Shown: positions 1 to 11,297 of the stretch, piece by piece | Layout: each line of letters opens with the position of its first letter | Position numbering within the stretch: position 1 is the stretch's first letter | Notes under the pieces: generated by a model | The model's database searches: none | What the model was told of the DNA's origin: nothing | What the model saw: only the letters and a program-made list of their open reading frames with translations | Assembly (NCBI RefSeq): GCF_040807025.1 | Contig: NC_090952.1 | Coordinates: 27,153,068 to 27,217,067, forward strand | DNA: 64,000 nucleotides | Reading direction: 5' to 3' | Origin: Struthio camelus | Taxonomy: Eukaryota > Chordata > Aves > Struthioniformes > Struthionidae | Made by a program: the position numbers and the translations under genes

Positions 1-1110
1 CCGGCCCGACGCCGCGGGGATGGCGGGCGGCAGGGCGACTCGGTGCCCGCGGCCCCGCTCCGGCACGAGGTGACCCGAGCTCTTTGGCCAAAGGGGCTGC
101 TTCAGCGGGCGGGCGCGCTGGGCGATGCCGAGCGGCGCGGCCCACCCACCGCGCCGGCAGCCCCGGCGTTTGCCTGCCTCCCTGCCGCTCGGCCCCCGGC
201 CGCCGCGATCGTCGCGCTGGGAGGCGTTGGGGAGCTGCGTTTGGCGGGGGCTGCCCGACTCCCCGCCCGGCGCTTCGGCTCCGAGAGGGGTGCGGAGATT
301 CACCCCCGCCCCAGCGCGGCCGGGGCGAGGGGACGCGATGCTGCTCCCGCTCCCAAGTTCTGGGCTGGGCAAGAGTTTGGGCGCTGCAGACCGCCGCCGC
401 CGCGGCTCACCGGGGGGAGCCGGGGCCATGGCAAGGAAGCTTTCCGCCCGCGTGTCTAAAAGCCAGGTCGTGCCGTAGAGATCGGTGCAACGGGCTGTAT
501 TAGCTCCTTGAGGAACACGGGACTGCGCTGAAGGACAGGATGCAAACGTCCCTCCCGCAAACACGAACGGGGCTTTTCCGTGGCTTAGTCACCTGGTAGC
601 AAAAATTCACACCCTATCCACCCAGAACAGCCTGAAATAATCAACGTCACTGATTTGGATTACTTCGCGCCACGGCGGCCCGGCTTGGGGGCGCGAGCCA
701 GGCGTCCCGGCTCTGCGCGTTGCGGCCGCCGCGTTTTGGCGGTGCTCGTTTCCGAGTGGCCGCGGTTCCCTTCCTCCGGCCACGAGGTTTTTGCAGAGGT
801 TTATCCCGCTGCGGGACACGCGCTTTGCACAACGCAGGGCAGCAGCAGCGGCTCCCGGCATCCTGCAGCACAATCGCCACGGAGAGACCCCGGCTGCAGC
901 ACGGAGCTCTTGGTGGGACTTGTCCCAAAGAGGTCCAGTAATTGACGGTTTTAGCTACCTGGGACTGGGGTGATGTCCCGAGAGAAGCTCTTGCCTGCTG
1001 CGTGCCCAGGGTGCCCCAGCGGGCTGGGACCCGACCCGACGCAGGGGCTCCCCGACCTCGTCCTCGCTCCGGCCGGCCATGCGCTCTCCCCTCCCAGCAA
1101 ATCCGGCACA
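1..1110. promoter_or_regulatory. CpG island at window edge, no exon recognised
   Basis: The first 470 bases are extremely G+C rich with dense CpG. A second dense block runs from about 655 to 1110 after a less CG-rich gap. Open frames occur on both strands, but they are long only because stop codons are rare in such sequence, and none resembles a protein family I know. The island may be the promoter or an untranslated first exon of a gene lying to the left. Human gene order (GPR174, ITM2A, TBX22) makes TBX22 on the minus strand the obvious guess. I looked for the TBX22 N-terminus and T-box residues and saw neither, so this remains inference. Confidence refers to the island itself. Confidence 0.7.
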
Positions 1111-4100
1111 TTTCTGCATACTAATGCACTAAATCTTCTTTGCTGAGGGGGATTGGAAGCAAGGCTAATGTTTGCTCGCTTATGCTGCAAGTCATTTGCT
1201 AAATAAATATAGCGTTGAAAGCCTGGAGAAATTCAGAGACGATTCTTCAAAAGGACAATTTTAGGGGGTACAAATTGTATCCACAAAATCTGCGTTCATA
1301 TACTGCATCTGCAGATAATTGTAAGCATCTGGAGCGCTAACCATCTGGGAGAGAGCGTGCATGAGACCGACAAAGGTGAAACTGCACGGGCACGGGCGGG
1401 CTCCTCCAGATCACCTTCCAAGGTGTAACACACTGCTGCAATGCAGACTTGTGTCCGGAAAGGTCAGGTCTGCTTCTGCCTTTTGCTAAGGCTCCCACGT
1501 CCCTCCGACGGCGACGGGGCTCAGGGGGCAAGCCGTGCCCTCCCGTCCTGCCTCGCTTGCTGCCAGAGCTCCTGGCACTGCAGAGGAACCGCAAACTCTT
1601 CAGGGAGTATTCACTCCGTTAAGGGCTAGGCAAATGCATGCCACAATGGAAATGATAAAAATACTTAACTGAAAAATAAAATAAATGAAACAAAACAAGA
1701 TAAAATAAAAAGCGTGGCTTGAAGTGCAAATTTCAGGTGTGCTTAATGGCATGAAGCAGATTTGTAGCTTTTCCTGTGCTAACCCTCGCCTGCCTTGGAG
1801 TGAGTCTCCCTGCAGAAAGCGCACGATCCGCACTGTTCCGATCTTTCGGAACTGCCTTCTGCATCCTCATTTCAAAAGTGCCAAATAAAGAGGGTGTGCT
1901 TTCTCGTACGCTCGTTCTGTTGGTGCTGGCGGAAAATCTGATGCTCAAGTCCTATTTTTTTTTCGTTTCAGAAATGTGACAGCTGACAGGCATTCTTTGC
2001 AGCCATTACGGATTTGGAAAGTAATATGCATATTTTGCCACTTTAGAAGCGAACTGAAGCAAGTTCTTGCCAATGTCCCACTAAATTACACCTTTAAGGA
2101 TTTTTTTTTCCTGCGATGGCAAGGTTCTTTCATTACAATGTTGCTGGAAAAACTGTAGGATAAGTACAGTTAGACATTCCTCGAAGAACAGCTTCCGAGT
2201 AATCAGCTCTTTGCAAAGTTCAGGAGGTCCTTATTTTCATGGCGGAAGTGCTTTAATCAAGATTAATTTTTTCCAGTTTTCAGTAATCGGAGCTCTTCCT
2301 GAGTTTTCCTCAGCTCTCCTTTAAGATGAAATTATCAAATTTCCATGGCAATTAAACGAGAAAGTTTGAGCATAAGGATCGTTCTGTACAATGGATGACA
2401 GGGAACAAGTGAAATTAAGCTGGGAGAAACCAAGGGCAGAGACCTCCACGGCGAGGACCAGCTGCACCAGCAGTCCGAGCCCCCGTCCCTTGCGCCGCGC
2501 TCCCGTCCAGCAGCCTTATCTCCTGTTGCTCCCCAAACGCCGGCAGCTCCGGGACTCAGGGTGTGATGTGAGGCACAAACCCAGGCAGTTATGCATTGGG
2601 ATGGCAAACAAAAGGGCTGACCTTTGACGCACACCAGCCAGAAATCATTCCCAGCATCAAAGGAAGGTGACATTTCTGGTGGATTTTCACTGTATACATG
2701 ACCAATGCTGTGGGGTTTCTTGAGGTCTGTGCTGAAAATGCCTGTTTCCTGGTGGCACGGCAACTTTGGTCTAGGTTTATTCTTTATCTGAATCTGCAGT
2801 AAATCTGCCTGATGTTAAAGTCACCTCCCAGCAGAGCAGCCAGCCCAGGGCAGGGCTTGCACACGGGATGCAAAGACGTCACATGCTGCTGTGAAAGTTA
2901 CGGTTCAGCTTGTGCAACGATCCTTGGTATAAAAATAAGGAGAGTTTCTGTGGTTTTGCCCAGATTTAAAAGTGTGAGGTCAAGGGAAATGACTTTCCAG
3001 GCATAAAACCTATCCCGGTGTGATCTTACCACTAGAGGAAAGGAGAAGCCGCTCTGTTGAAATCAATGAAGTTATGGAAAACACCAGGATGACGGTGGAT
3101 GTGACTGACCACTGGATGTGACTGACTTCTCTATGTGCATCATGGTGCATTTTTACAGACGTGGCTCACTCCTGGTTCGGCAGAGGAGCACGTTCCCGGA
3201 GGAGCAGTGCGATGGGAAGGAGAGGAGCAGAAATGCTGTAGCAAAGGAGGAGAAATGGGGACCACAGCAGGAGGAGGACTCACAGGATATGTCTCTCTGA
3301 GCAGAGACATATCTGCTGTCTCTCTCACGACCAGCAGGTGGCCAGAGTGTCCAGGGTACCGTAGCCTTGGTCTGACCTGCCAACCATGATGTCCTCCTTG
3401 GATTCGGCACACGTGCCTTGAAGACCTTGGTGAACGCGGCTGCTGCTCTGGGTGCGGCCGCACGCTCTCCGAAGTTCCTCTCTAGGGAATCGGTGGTGGC
3501 TTGGGCTGAACGTGCCTTCTGGGGACGCTAGATAAGGTGGTGGCCAAACTGTGGCAATGCAGAGTTTGGACACAGGCTTCAGAGCCCCACCAAGAGGCAA
3601 ACAGCAAACAGCACCAGCTTTTCAGTGTGTTGTGGAGGAGGGAGAAGTAACACACAAACGAGACCCCAGCTGCCGGCAGTGGGGCCCTGCCAAGGACAGC
3701 GAGGGGAGCATGAGCTGCGACAGGCAGCAGCGGGGAAAAAGGTAAAGGGCAGGAATTCTATTTAGCAAACAGAGATTTGCAGGGGCTTGTCCCAACAAAA
3801 GGTATTACTGAAGGGGCTTATGAGTTCTGTATTTTGTAATTCCTGGGACCAATTATTATCTGCAAGAACATGAACAATCCCTAGGAGTTCCTGAAATAGC
3901 TCAAGCATCCCAGCAAGTTCACGAATCATAGCAGAGCTGATGATTCAGCTGGAAACGCAATCTTCAAAATGCTGCTGATCATCCACTGAGCAGTGTTCGG
4001 CCTGTGAAAGCTTTGGTCACGCGGTGAGGAGCGTATGGTATAGTTCAGCTACTCACTGACAGCACACAAAATGTATAACTACTGATCTGGCCGAGTCATA

Positions 4101-4520
4101 AAATTACCATCAAAAATAGCTGACTCGTGCTTGGAAATAACAGATACACTCCATACACTTGAGATAATCATGTCTGGCTGGCTATATCAAAAAGCCACTA
4201 CAACTCACAAAATATAATTATTTGAGGCAAGGAAAAAAAAGAGCAGTGTGGAGACTAACCAGTCATCAAGGGGGTGGCACAGCCCACCTGCCTTCACCAG
4301 CGTTCTGCTGGAGTGGGAACAGGCTGGCTGCCAGATTCCCAAAAAGGTTGAGCAGGATGTTATTTCAAGAGTGTATTTTCAGGACACTTTATTTATTTTC
4401 AGGAGAATAGAGACAGCTTCAACTCTATAGCTACGTGGCAGAGTCTTCCTGGGAAACAGGGTAAGGCAAGGTCTGGTTTTCCATAGCTTTGGTTTCCATG
4501 CTGGCTTGAGTGGAGACAAG
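1111..4520. other. Intergenic, no gene seen
   Basis: G+C falls quickly after the island and several A/T-rich stretches appear, for example 1640-1720. Short open frames exist on both strands but show no family resemblance and no consistent splice sites. The only structure of note is a short perfect hairpin at 3286-3313, listed separately. Confidence 0.6.
3286..3313. repeat. Perfect hairpin, 11-bp arms
   Basis: The arm GATATGTCTCT at 3286-3296 is exactly complementary to AGAGACATATC at 3303-3313, with a 6-base loop CTGAGC. It is not flanked by a recognisable transposon end and no function is assigned. Confidence 0.7.
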
Positions 4521-4526
4521 TTCAAA

Positions 4527-5005
4527 TTTGTACAAGTGAAAGGCAGGAGAAACCTGGAGCTCCTGGAGCGAAGGGCTGCTAAGGTGATTAAGGGTCTGGA
4601 GCATCTCTCCTATGAGGAAAGGCTGAGAGAGCTGGGACTCTTCAGCCTGGAGAAGAGAAGACTGAGGGGAGATCTGATCAATATGAATAAGCATCTGAAG
4701 GAAGGGTGTCAAGAGGATGAGGCCAAACTCTTCTCCGTGGTGCCCAGCAATAGGATGAGAGACACTGGGCACAAACTGAACCACAGGAAGTTCTGTCCAA
4801 ACATGAGGAAAAACTTCTTTCCTGTGAGGGTGACTGAGCCCTGGAACAGGTTGCCCAGAGAGGTGGTGGAGTCTCCTTTCTTGGAGATATTCAAAAGCTG
4901 TCTGGACGTGGTCCAGGGCAACCTGCTCTAGGTGCCCCTGGTTGAGCAAAGGAGTTGGACTAGATGATCTGCAGAGGTCCCTTCCAACCTCAACCATGCT
5001 GTGAA
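4527..5005 (+). mobile_element. CR1 LINE, 5'-truncated 3' end
   Basis: This is a plus-strand CR1 copy carrying the last part of ORF2 and the short 3' untranslated tail. The frame at 4506-4931 reads the C-terminal end of the CR1 reverse-transcriptase polyprotein almost uninterrupted, with family-typical words such as [20 protein letters not shown] and [13 protein letters not shown]. After the stop at about 4929 come the CR1 tail words for 'ggactagatgatctgcagagg' type sequence and 'ccttccaacctcaacca'. Compared with my memory of the CR1 consensus, a few bases are missing near 4560. Only the 3' end is present, the usual result of incomplete reverse transcription, so the copy cannot move. The frame is intact enough to be called a gene by naive predictors and should be masked. 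Confidence 0.95.
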
Positions 5006-7159
5006 ACTGGTCCAGTTTGGTGACCTGAAAGCAGAGGCATTCTGCACAACCTGCCTGGTAACACCAATGGGACAGGGGGAAAGTGCAACTTTTCTTCTGT
5101 TGGTGGAGTTACTGCTGCAGTCTTTGAGTTGTGTGTTAAAAAATAGTTAAGGAACCAGAACCACCGTTTTTTTCTCATCGCTGCGCTCTGTCCCTGCAAA
5201 GAAAGCCTGGGAATGTCACCCATTTGCTTTGCTGACTGTTTAAAAAGGTTGCAACCCATCTCCATTTATGAAAATCCAGTTTCCTCCTGTTTTCTCCGTG
5301 GGGCTCTTGGAGGTGCGTGGCAGATTTGTACATTGCACTCATATCCTCTCCCCGCACAGACCCCAGGGCAGCGTGTGTTGGGGATGGGGAGCCGACAACT
5401 GCAGGGGACGCTCCTGGGGTCAAAGGCGCTGCAGGTGCGTGGTTAGGAGGTCTGCCAGCGTTAAAGCCACTGCAGGTGTGTGGCCAGGAAGTTTGGTGGG
5501 GAGGAAGGCACTGCAGGTGTGTGGTTAATGAAGTGCTAATGGGAAGGCAGTTGCCCATAAATAAGGGGGATGGCAGATTGGGAGAAGAACAGCCCAGGGT
5601 GGGGTGGTAGGGCTTAGTGCCTTAGTTGCAGGCAACCCTCTTGGCTCTTCTTGTCTCTAAGGTTTTGTGACTGTGCTCTGAATAGATGGGGGGGCTGTAA
5701 TTCTTAGGGTGCAGTGAGTGAATAATCTCCTTCTGAGCAAACTATATATAGAGATTTAAGATTTCTCTACTCTTTTTTATAAATGTGCTCCTGTTTGGCA
5801 GAAGCTGGTGAACGTGGCTTCCCATGTGGGTGCCTGAGCAAGGTGCTATACCTCTGAAATGGAGTGTGGAACCCAAGCAGTGTTCCAGGAGGTCAGGAAT
5901 ACAGGGAAGGTGCTGAGGTCTTTAGGAAATATGACCCTTTCTGTAGACCCTGTTTTCATGCCCAGCTTTTGGGAAAGCTGCTTCTTCCCCATTTAGTGTT
6001 GGATGCTCTGTTTTTGCTTATTTAATTTCTCTAGTCTGCAAAGAAACTCCCAAGATGTAGCTGGAGTCAACTTCAGGAACAGTCTTAAGATAACATCCAA
6101 ATGAAGCTGCTCGTGATAACGCATTGCATGGCATTGTCTCTTCCTTGGTCTGACCTGTCGCCATCTGGGTGTGGAGGAGCTCGAAGGCAGCACTGGGGCT
6201 GCCAGGACAAGTGGTCTGCGATCACCCTGCTTGGGTGGAGAAAGCCTGGCAGGCCTGGAGGAGGGACAGCAGCCATGTTGAAGAACGCCAAGGACTGAGA
6301 GGTAAGACCTGCTGTGTCCGGTTCAGCATTAGCCAAAAGCCCCACAAAAAAGGTGAAAGAAGCCTCCTGAGTCTGCTGGGAATCGTTTGGGAAGTAAGAG
6401 GGAAAAGCAGGGGCCAGGCAGGAGTGATGAGTGTTCAAAATTGCCAGTGATAGCCCCAGATGGGTGAAGGACTAGGCAGAACGTGAGGCTGGCAAAGGCC
6501 AACAGCAATGCACCAGCTCATGCCTTGACACTGCTTTCTCTGCAAAGTTAAATCCATCACTGGCAGGGATCGGCTCCTGCGCGAGCTGCAAACCCCGCGT
6601 CTGCCCTGAGCCAAGTACGTCACGGCTTCCTCAGCAGCAGATGGTGATAGGGTTTAAAGCACAAGCACGCATCCAAATATGCTGTAATTCTGCTATATGG
6701 CTCACTTACTCATTTCTGAAGCTGAAGAATAAACACTACCAAAAACTTAGCAGAGGCAACTATAATAGCTTGTGTTGTCAAAAACGTGCTGCTTTGCTAG
6801 GCTTGGATCTTAATTATAAATGCAAATACTTTGCAGCAGCAGCGTCGCTCGCCCATCTCTGCTGTTGCTTATGTAACAAATAGGAGGATACTGGTTGTGT
6901 GTTTCTGACCGTTTGTTACATGACGCAACATCTGGAAACAAGAAGGAGAATTACTGCTACATGATGAGCGAGCCACGGAGGCCAGTTCAGGAGCCAACAG
7001 GAAAGGCGGAACAGTGGAACAACTCAGCCTCCTCCAGCATCTAATACTCTCTTAAAAACGTATTCAAAGGAAAAAAGCACCGTAGAAACCCATTCAGAAC
7101 CTCAGGCCTTTTCTTTCCAGCACTCATTTCAAATTACCTGCCTCGTTTAACGCGAGTTG
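5006..7159. other. Intergenic, no gene seen
   Basis: No coding exon is supported. The stretch contains one three-copy 41-bp tandem repeat (listed separately). Open frames near 5.2-5.6 kb on both strands are produced by that repeat and by its G+C content. The frames at 6.1-6.4 kb lack splice signals and family resemblance. Confidence 0.6.
5405..5530. repeat. Three-copy minisatellite, 41-bp period
   Basis: The core CTGCAGGTGYGTGG recurs with its first base at 5429, 5470 and 5511, exactly 41 bases apart. Each core is preceded by an AAGGC/AAAGCC-like word and followed by a diverged spacer. A related CTGCAGG at 5399 is out of register (30 bases upstream) and may be a decayed extra unit. Confidence 0.8.
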
Positions 7160-7370
7160 TAGCTGCGGAGTGCATTAGGGCGTTTGCCTTTGCGTGGACC
7201 GTCTGCCACGTCCTGCGAGGCCGGTGCGGAGGTGCGTGGGGGCTGCCCCCGGCGTCGCGGAGGCACTCCCGGCTTCCCCGCGGGCGGCTTGGTGGTGGGC
7301 ACGTTTCGTGACGTGCCAGCTCTGGGATCCGCGTGAGCGCTGGCGCTGCGCGTGCCGGTGCGGCGCTCCT
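7160..7370. promoter_or_regulatory. Small CpG-rich patch
   Basis: This short block is strongly enriched in CpG compared with its surroundings and contains an inverted repeat GGCACGT / ACGTGCC at 7298-7317. The right arm of that repeat overlaps TGACGTG, a CRE-half/E-box-like word. No exon is recognised, although a frame at 7194-7556 is open. It could be an orphan CpG island, an enhancer or an untranslated first exon; the sequence does not decide. Confidence 0.5.
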
Positions 7371-10300
7371 GCTCTAAAACCAGACCTCAAATGCCTGGAA
7401 AAGACTTCTTGCGTCTTTTGCTACAGCAAAGACGGACGCTTCACTAAACGTAGGTGGAAGCGGCTCGCTGCTGATGTGAGAGCTTCCAGGAATAACTCCT
7501 GGGCTCGGCCAAAGCCGGTAACTCTACAATTTCCATGCGGAGCAGCAGCACGGTGATGTTCCCTATGGCGAGAGGGTGTGCTGTACGAGGCCTAGGCGGC
7601 TGCCCCTTCTCCATTAGCTCAGAAACAAGCAACCTATTTCTTTTTATTTTTTTTTCTTTTAGAAAACTGCTCTCAGCTGCGAGGCAGTTCTTGCTAGGCT
7701 GATAGGAAGGCGCTGACCGTGTGAACCAAGTGTGAGAGCCAGAGCAGGCAGCACCATCCTTGAAATCTTCAGCTTGTCATCTGCAGGCTTTTTCACTTGA
7801 CCCATTTCCAGAGTTTGTTTTGCTGGTCCCCGGTCGAGGGAATCGCTCCCGCTGCAATGGGAGCCAGCGCCGCCTCGGCCCCCGCGCGGGGCAGCGGCTC
7901 CTCCCGGCCTGCTGGGTCACCGGGCGCTCCCCGGCCATATGAAAGATATCATTGCTTTTTCTGTATGCGAACAGCGGTTTTGTTACACTGCAATAAATCA
8001 GTTACAGATAGCAAATGATAAATCTTTGCACAGTGAGTTGAGAAATCCGGGATGAGAAGGTACGGGAATGTATTATTCAAGCCAAGTGGCCCTACAGCCC
8101 ATGCCTGTCCTGCTCACTCCTTAGGAAAACTATCAACATTATGGAGCATGATAAACCATAGCGCTGTTAACAGCTGCTGCCCAAGTACACCTTAAAATGA
8201 TAGCTTTTTTCAGTGACACTTTTACCCTGAAGCTAACTGAATGTTAGAGAGGGCTTAAAAAAAAATCCTCAGTATTTTTCTTCGGTTTTTAGTGCATTGC
8301 CTTAAAATCCTGTCCCCTCTAGTCACTGCTGCTGGTGTCAGGATTGTGCCTTCAGCGTCGGACTGAGGCTGCCTCTGACACCGGTGCGGGTCAGTGCAGA
8401 GTGGGAGGCTGCAATCTGTTGGAAAAGAAATCCTTGAAATGTGAATTTCGGGTAATAACACCAGCTTTTAAATACACTTGACTCGACAGCTGATGAAATC
8501 ACCCCCGCTCCCTGTGGCAGAAGGTCAGCATTGAGGCTGGTATGCCACATAACCCCTTAATCCTCTCCCGAAGGCTGCAGAGGGGCGAATGCCCTGCAGT
8601 ATAACTTAGATTATCCCTGATTTGTAAAGCAGTGTGTATTGGATTTAGGACTCTTTAATGCCTGGATGATGGAGGACAATGCCTGCAGCAGGCCACAACG
8701 CTGTCCAGAGCCACACGTGTGCGGACACGGCCAGTCCTTGGCCAGTCCTTGGCAAGTCCCACTGTCTTTGGCCTCGGATGACGTTAATGCTGGGTGCTGT
8801 CAGGACACGTATGAGAGACTTACCCTCAGGAAGTATTAGCTGCTGTTCATCCTCATATACAGTGTTGATGTGACATGTCTTCTGGATTGATGTTCCAGGT
8901 CTTCCTGGGTTGCTTTCCTCAGCTGTAAAGTACAATGGTGCAAGTCAAGTGTTTCCCACGATAGGTTTTCACAGATGTGTTCAGTATACTGTAGAAACTT
9001 ATTTCTCACAATCTGTACAAGCAGAAAGGGAGCATGGTGTGGACCTTGGGGTGATAAAGCCTATATAAAGACCCCGGGCAGGTATTTTGCAGATATGGAC
9101 CTTGTTGCTCAGATATTAAATGGGTCTGCACCATGAGAGGAGACACTGGTGGAAGTACTCAGGCTAGGTTTGAATGAGGAGGAATGGGCCAATGCAGTAT
9201 AGCAAGGCCAGATGGAAATAGCGGTGGTAGAGCAGCGCAGTGTGCTCACGTCAAGGCCTCAGCCCCATCCTGCCCTCACAGCCTTTGGGCTTGCTCGGGA
9301 CAGCGCCAGCAAGCACAGCACAGCACCAAGGGGACCTGCATGGGTCACGTAGCTGGGGTAGATCTGCTGTAACAAGAAGCAAAGCAAAACCTATTTTTGT
9401 AGTTTTCTGCAATGTTCTCCTGCCTCATCTTCCGGGAGAGTGCCTGGCTGCTGGGCAGCGTTGGAGGACCTCAGAACAGGGACACCAAAGCCAGTTTCTG
9501 TGGGGGGAGGGGGTGGAAACAAAGGCATGGAAGAGGGTGCTGTGAACATCTACGCTAGCCTTGAAGGTTGAATCAGTGGCATCAGGTAGGCCATGGATGC
9601 ACTCCCACTGCAAGGTGCAGTCCCCCACTCCCTGAGTTAGTCTTCTGCTGTTGCTGGGTTTCCTTCTCCTCTGAGCCCATAGCCTGTGTCCTTGCCTGGC
9701 CCTCACATCTATCTGCCCAGCCTCAGGCCTTGCTGACTTTGGACAGACTTCGGCATTGAGTTTCTCATGATTTTCAGCTGCTCTTCTTTGTCCCACTTAC
9801 TAAAGTCTGTAGAAAATTTAATTAAAGTTCTGCCTTGAGACCTGAGGTTTTCCCTAGTCCCATTCCTACCATAATAAGCAAAAGGGAATCTGCTCCCAAG
9901 GGCCAATTCTTACTTAGAGGGCTCAGAGGATTGCTTAGGACATTTGGGGCACATCCTTATGTCCTGATATAAGATGCTTCAAGATGTCACCTGGATTTCT
10001 CAAGGCCAGAAGGAAAGGTGTGAGCAGTTCCTTGGCATGTGGAGTTCCTCTTAGTTTGCATCACGTTCCAGTAAACTCTTTCTGTCAATGATTTATAATG
10101 CGTAATAGAAAAGAGCAAAAGGCCACTACATTTGTCCCTTATCGGACATTTGCGCTGGCTTATGACTTTCTGTTTCTCTCAACTAAGCTGCCAACTGTGT
10201 TACTAAACAGCAACATTATCCATTCAATCTTTCCCAGAAAAGTTTGGGTTCTGCTCAGCATGAAGGCAATAATATTTCTGCCCCCTTAGTGGGGAGAACA

Positions 10301-10855
10301 CGAAAGGATGGAAATTCGGTGTCTGTTGGGCCTGATTTGCTGTCAGCAGTGGAAATGCTTATCTGTCTGGATTGGTTATTCACAGCTGTGTCCATGTCCG
10401 CATTTTATTCATACATAAACAGCTGGTGCCTTCAGTCTTAAGGACTTCTGCAGTGGGCCAGTGTCTGCAGAGCGGAGAACCCCTCCTGAGCTCCAGAGCT
10501 TCTCCTTGGTGCTGCCTGTGCCAAAACCAGGTGACAGGAGCCCCGCAGCCCTGGAGAGGCTCAAAACACCCAGTGCTCAGCAGATGTAGCTGAGGTTCTC
10601 CCAATTTGCCGTTCACTTCCCAGTCCTTAAGGCTTTCTGTTTCCCAGTTGTTTCTTTACTCCCGTGCCAGGGATCAGTTTTTGTGGGCGTTTGCTCTAAC
10701 AAAAAGCTGATGTGACGTGGTCACTGGGCTCCACGTTCTGCAGCTTCAGGAGAAACATCTTGAGACTTACTTCACAGAAACTGGATGGAATCACACAAAA
10801 TCGGAAGTGTTGCTTTACAGCAAAACGTAGGCTTTCTTTAACTGCACTTTGAGCA
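7371..10855. other. Intergenic, no gene seen; second CpG-rich patch at 7.83-7.95 kb
   Basis: A further G+C/CpG-rich patch lies at about 7830-7950. An 11-bp unit (CCAGTCCTTGG) is repeated in tandem at about 8729-8757. The rest is unremarkable single-copy sequence with short frames that lack plausible splice sites. Confidence 0.55.
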
Positions 10856-10858
10856 TTA

Positions 10859-11297
10859 CAGAATCACAGAATGGTTGAGGTTGGAAGGGACCTCTGGAGA
10901 TCATCTAGTCCAACCTCCCTGTTCAAGCAGGGTCACCTAGAGCATATTGCCCAGGGTCACATCCAGACGGGTTTTGAATATCTCCGGCAAAGGAGACTCC
11001 ACCACCTCTCTGGGCAACCTGTTCCCACGCTCTGTCACCCTCACAGTGCAGACGTTTTTTCTCAGGTTTAGGTGGAACTTCCTGTGGTTCAGTTTGTGCC
11101 TGTTGCCTCTTGCCCTGTTGCTGGGCACCACGGAGAAGACACTGGCCTCATCCTCTTGAGACCCCCCCCCCCTTCAGATACTTGTGCACATTGATGAGAT
11201 CGCCTCTCAGCCTTCTCTTCTCCAGACTGAACAGGCCCACCTCTCAGCCTTTCTTCAGAGGAGAGATGCTCCAGTCCCCTCATCATCTTTGTAGCCC
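10859..11297 (-). mobile_element. CR1 LINE, 5'-truncated, minus orientation
   Basis: The plus strand begins with the reverse complement of the CR1 tail (cacagaatggttgaggttgg) and continues into ORF2 read backwards. On the minus strand the words [12 protein letters not shown] and [20 protein letters not shown] identify the CR1 polyprotein C-terminus. The frame is broken near 11160-11172, where a run of about a dozen C replaces the normal sequence, so the copy is dead. It shares many internal bases with the copy at 15.2 kb, including the same 'agagcatattgcccagg' segment, suggesting the same CR1 subfamily. Confidence 0.96.

Noticed and set aside
60-72. CGGCACGAGG at the window edge resembles the GGCACGAG linker of old cDNA libraries
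   Set aside because: It sits in continuous CpG-island sequence without a poly(A) or vector border; a short chance match in G+C-rich DNA.
4506-4931. 141-codon frame that looks like an intact small gene
   Set aside because: It is the C-terminal end of the CR1 ORF2 polyprotein and is annotated as a mobile element.
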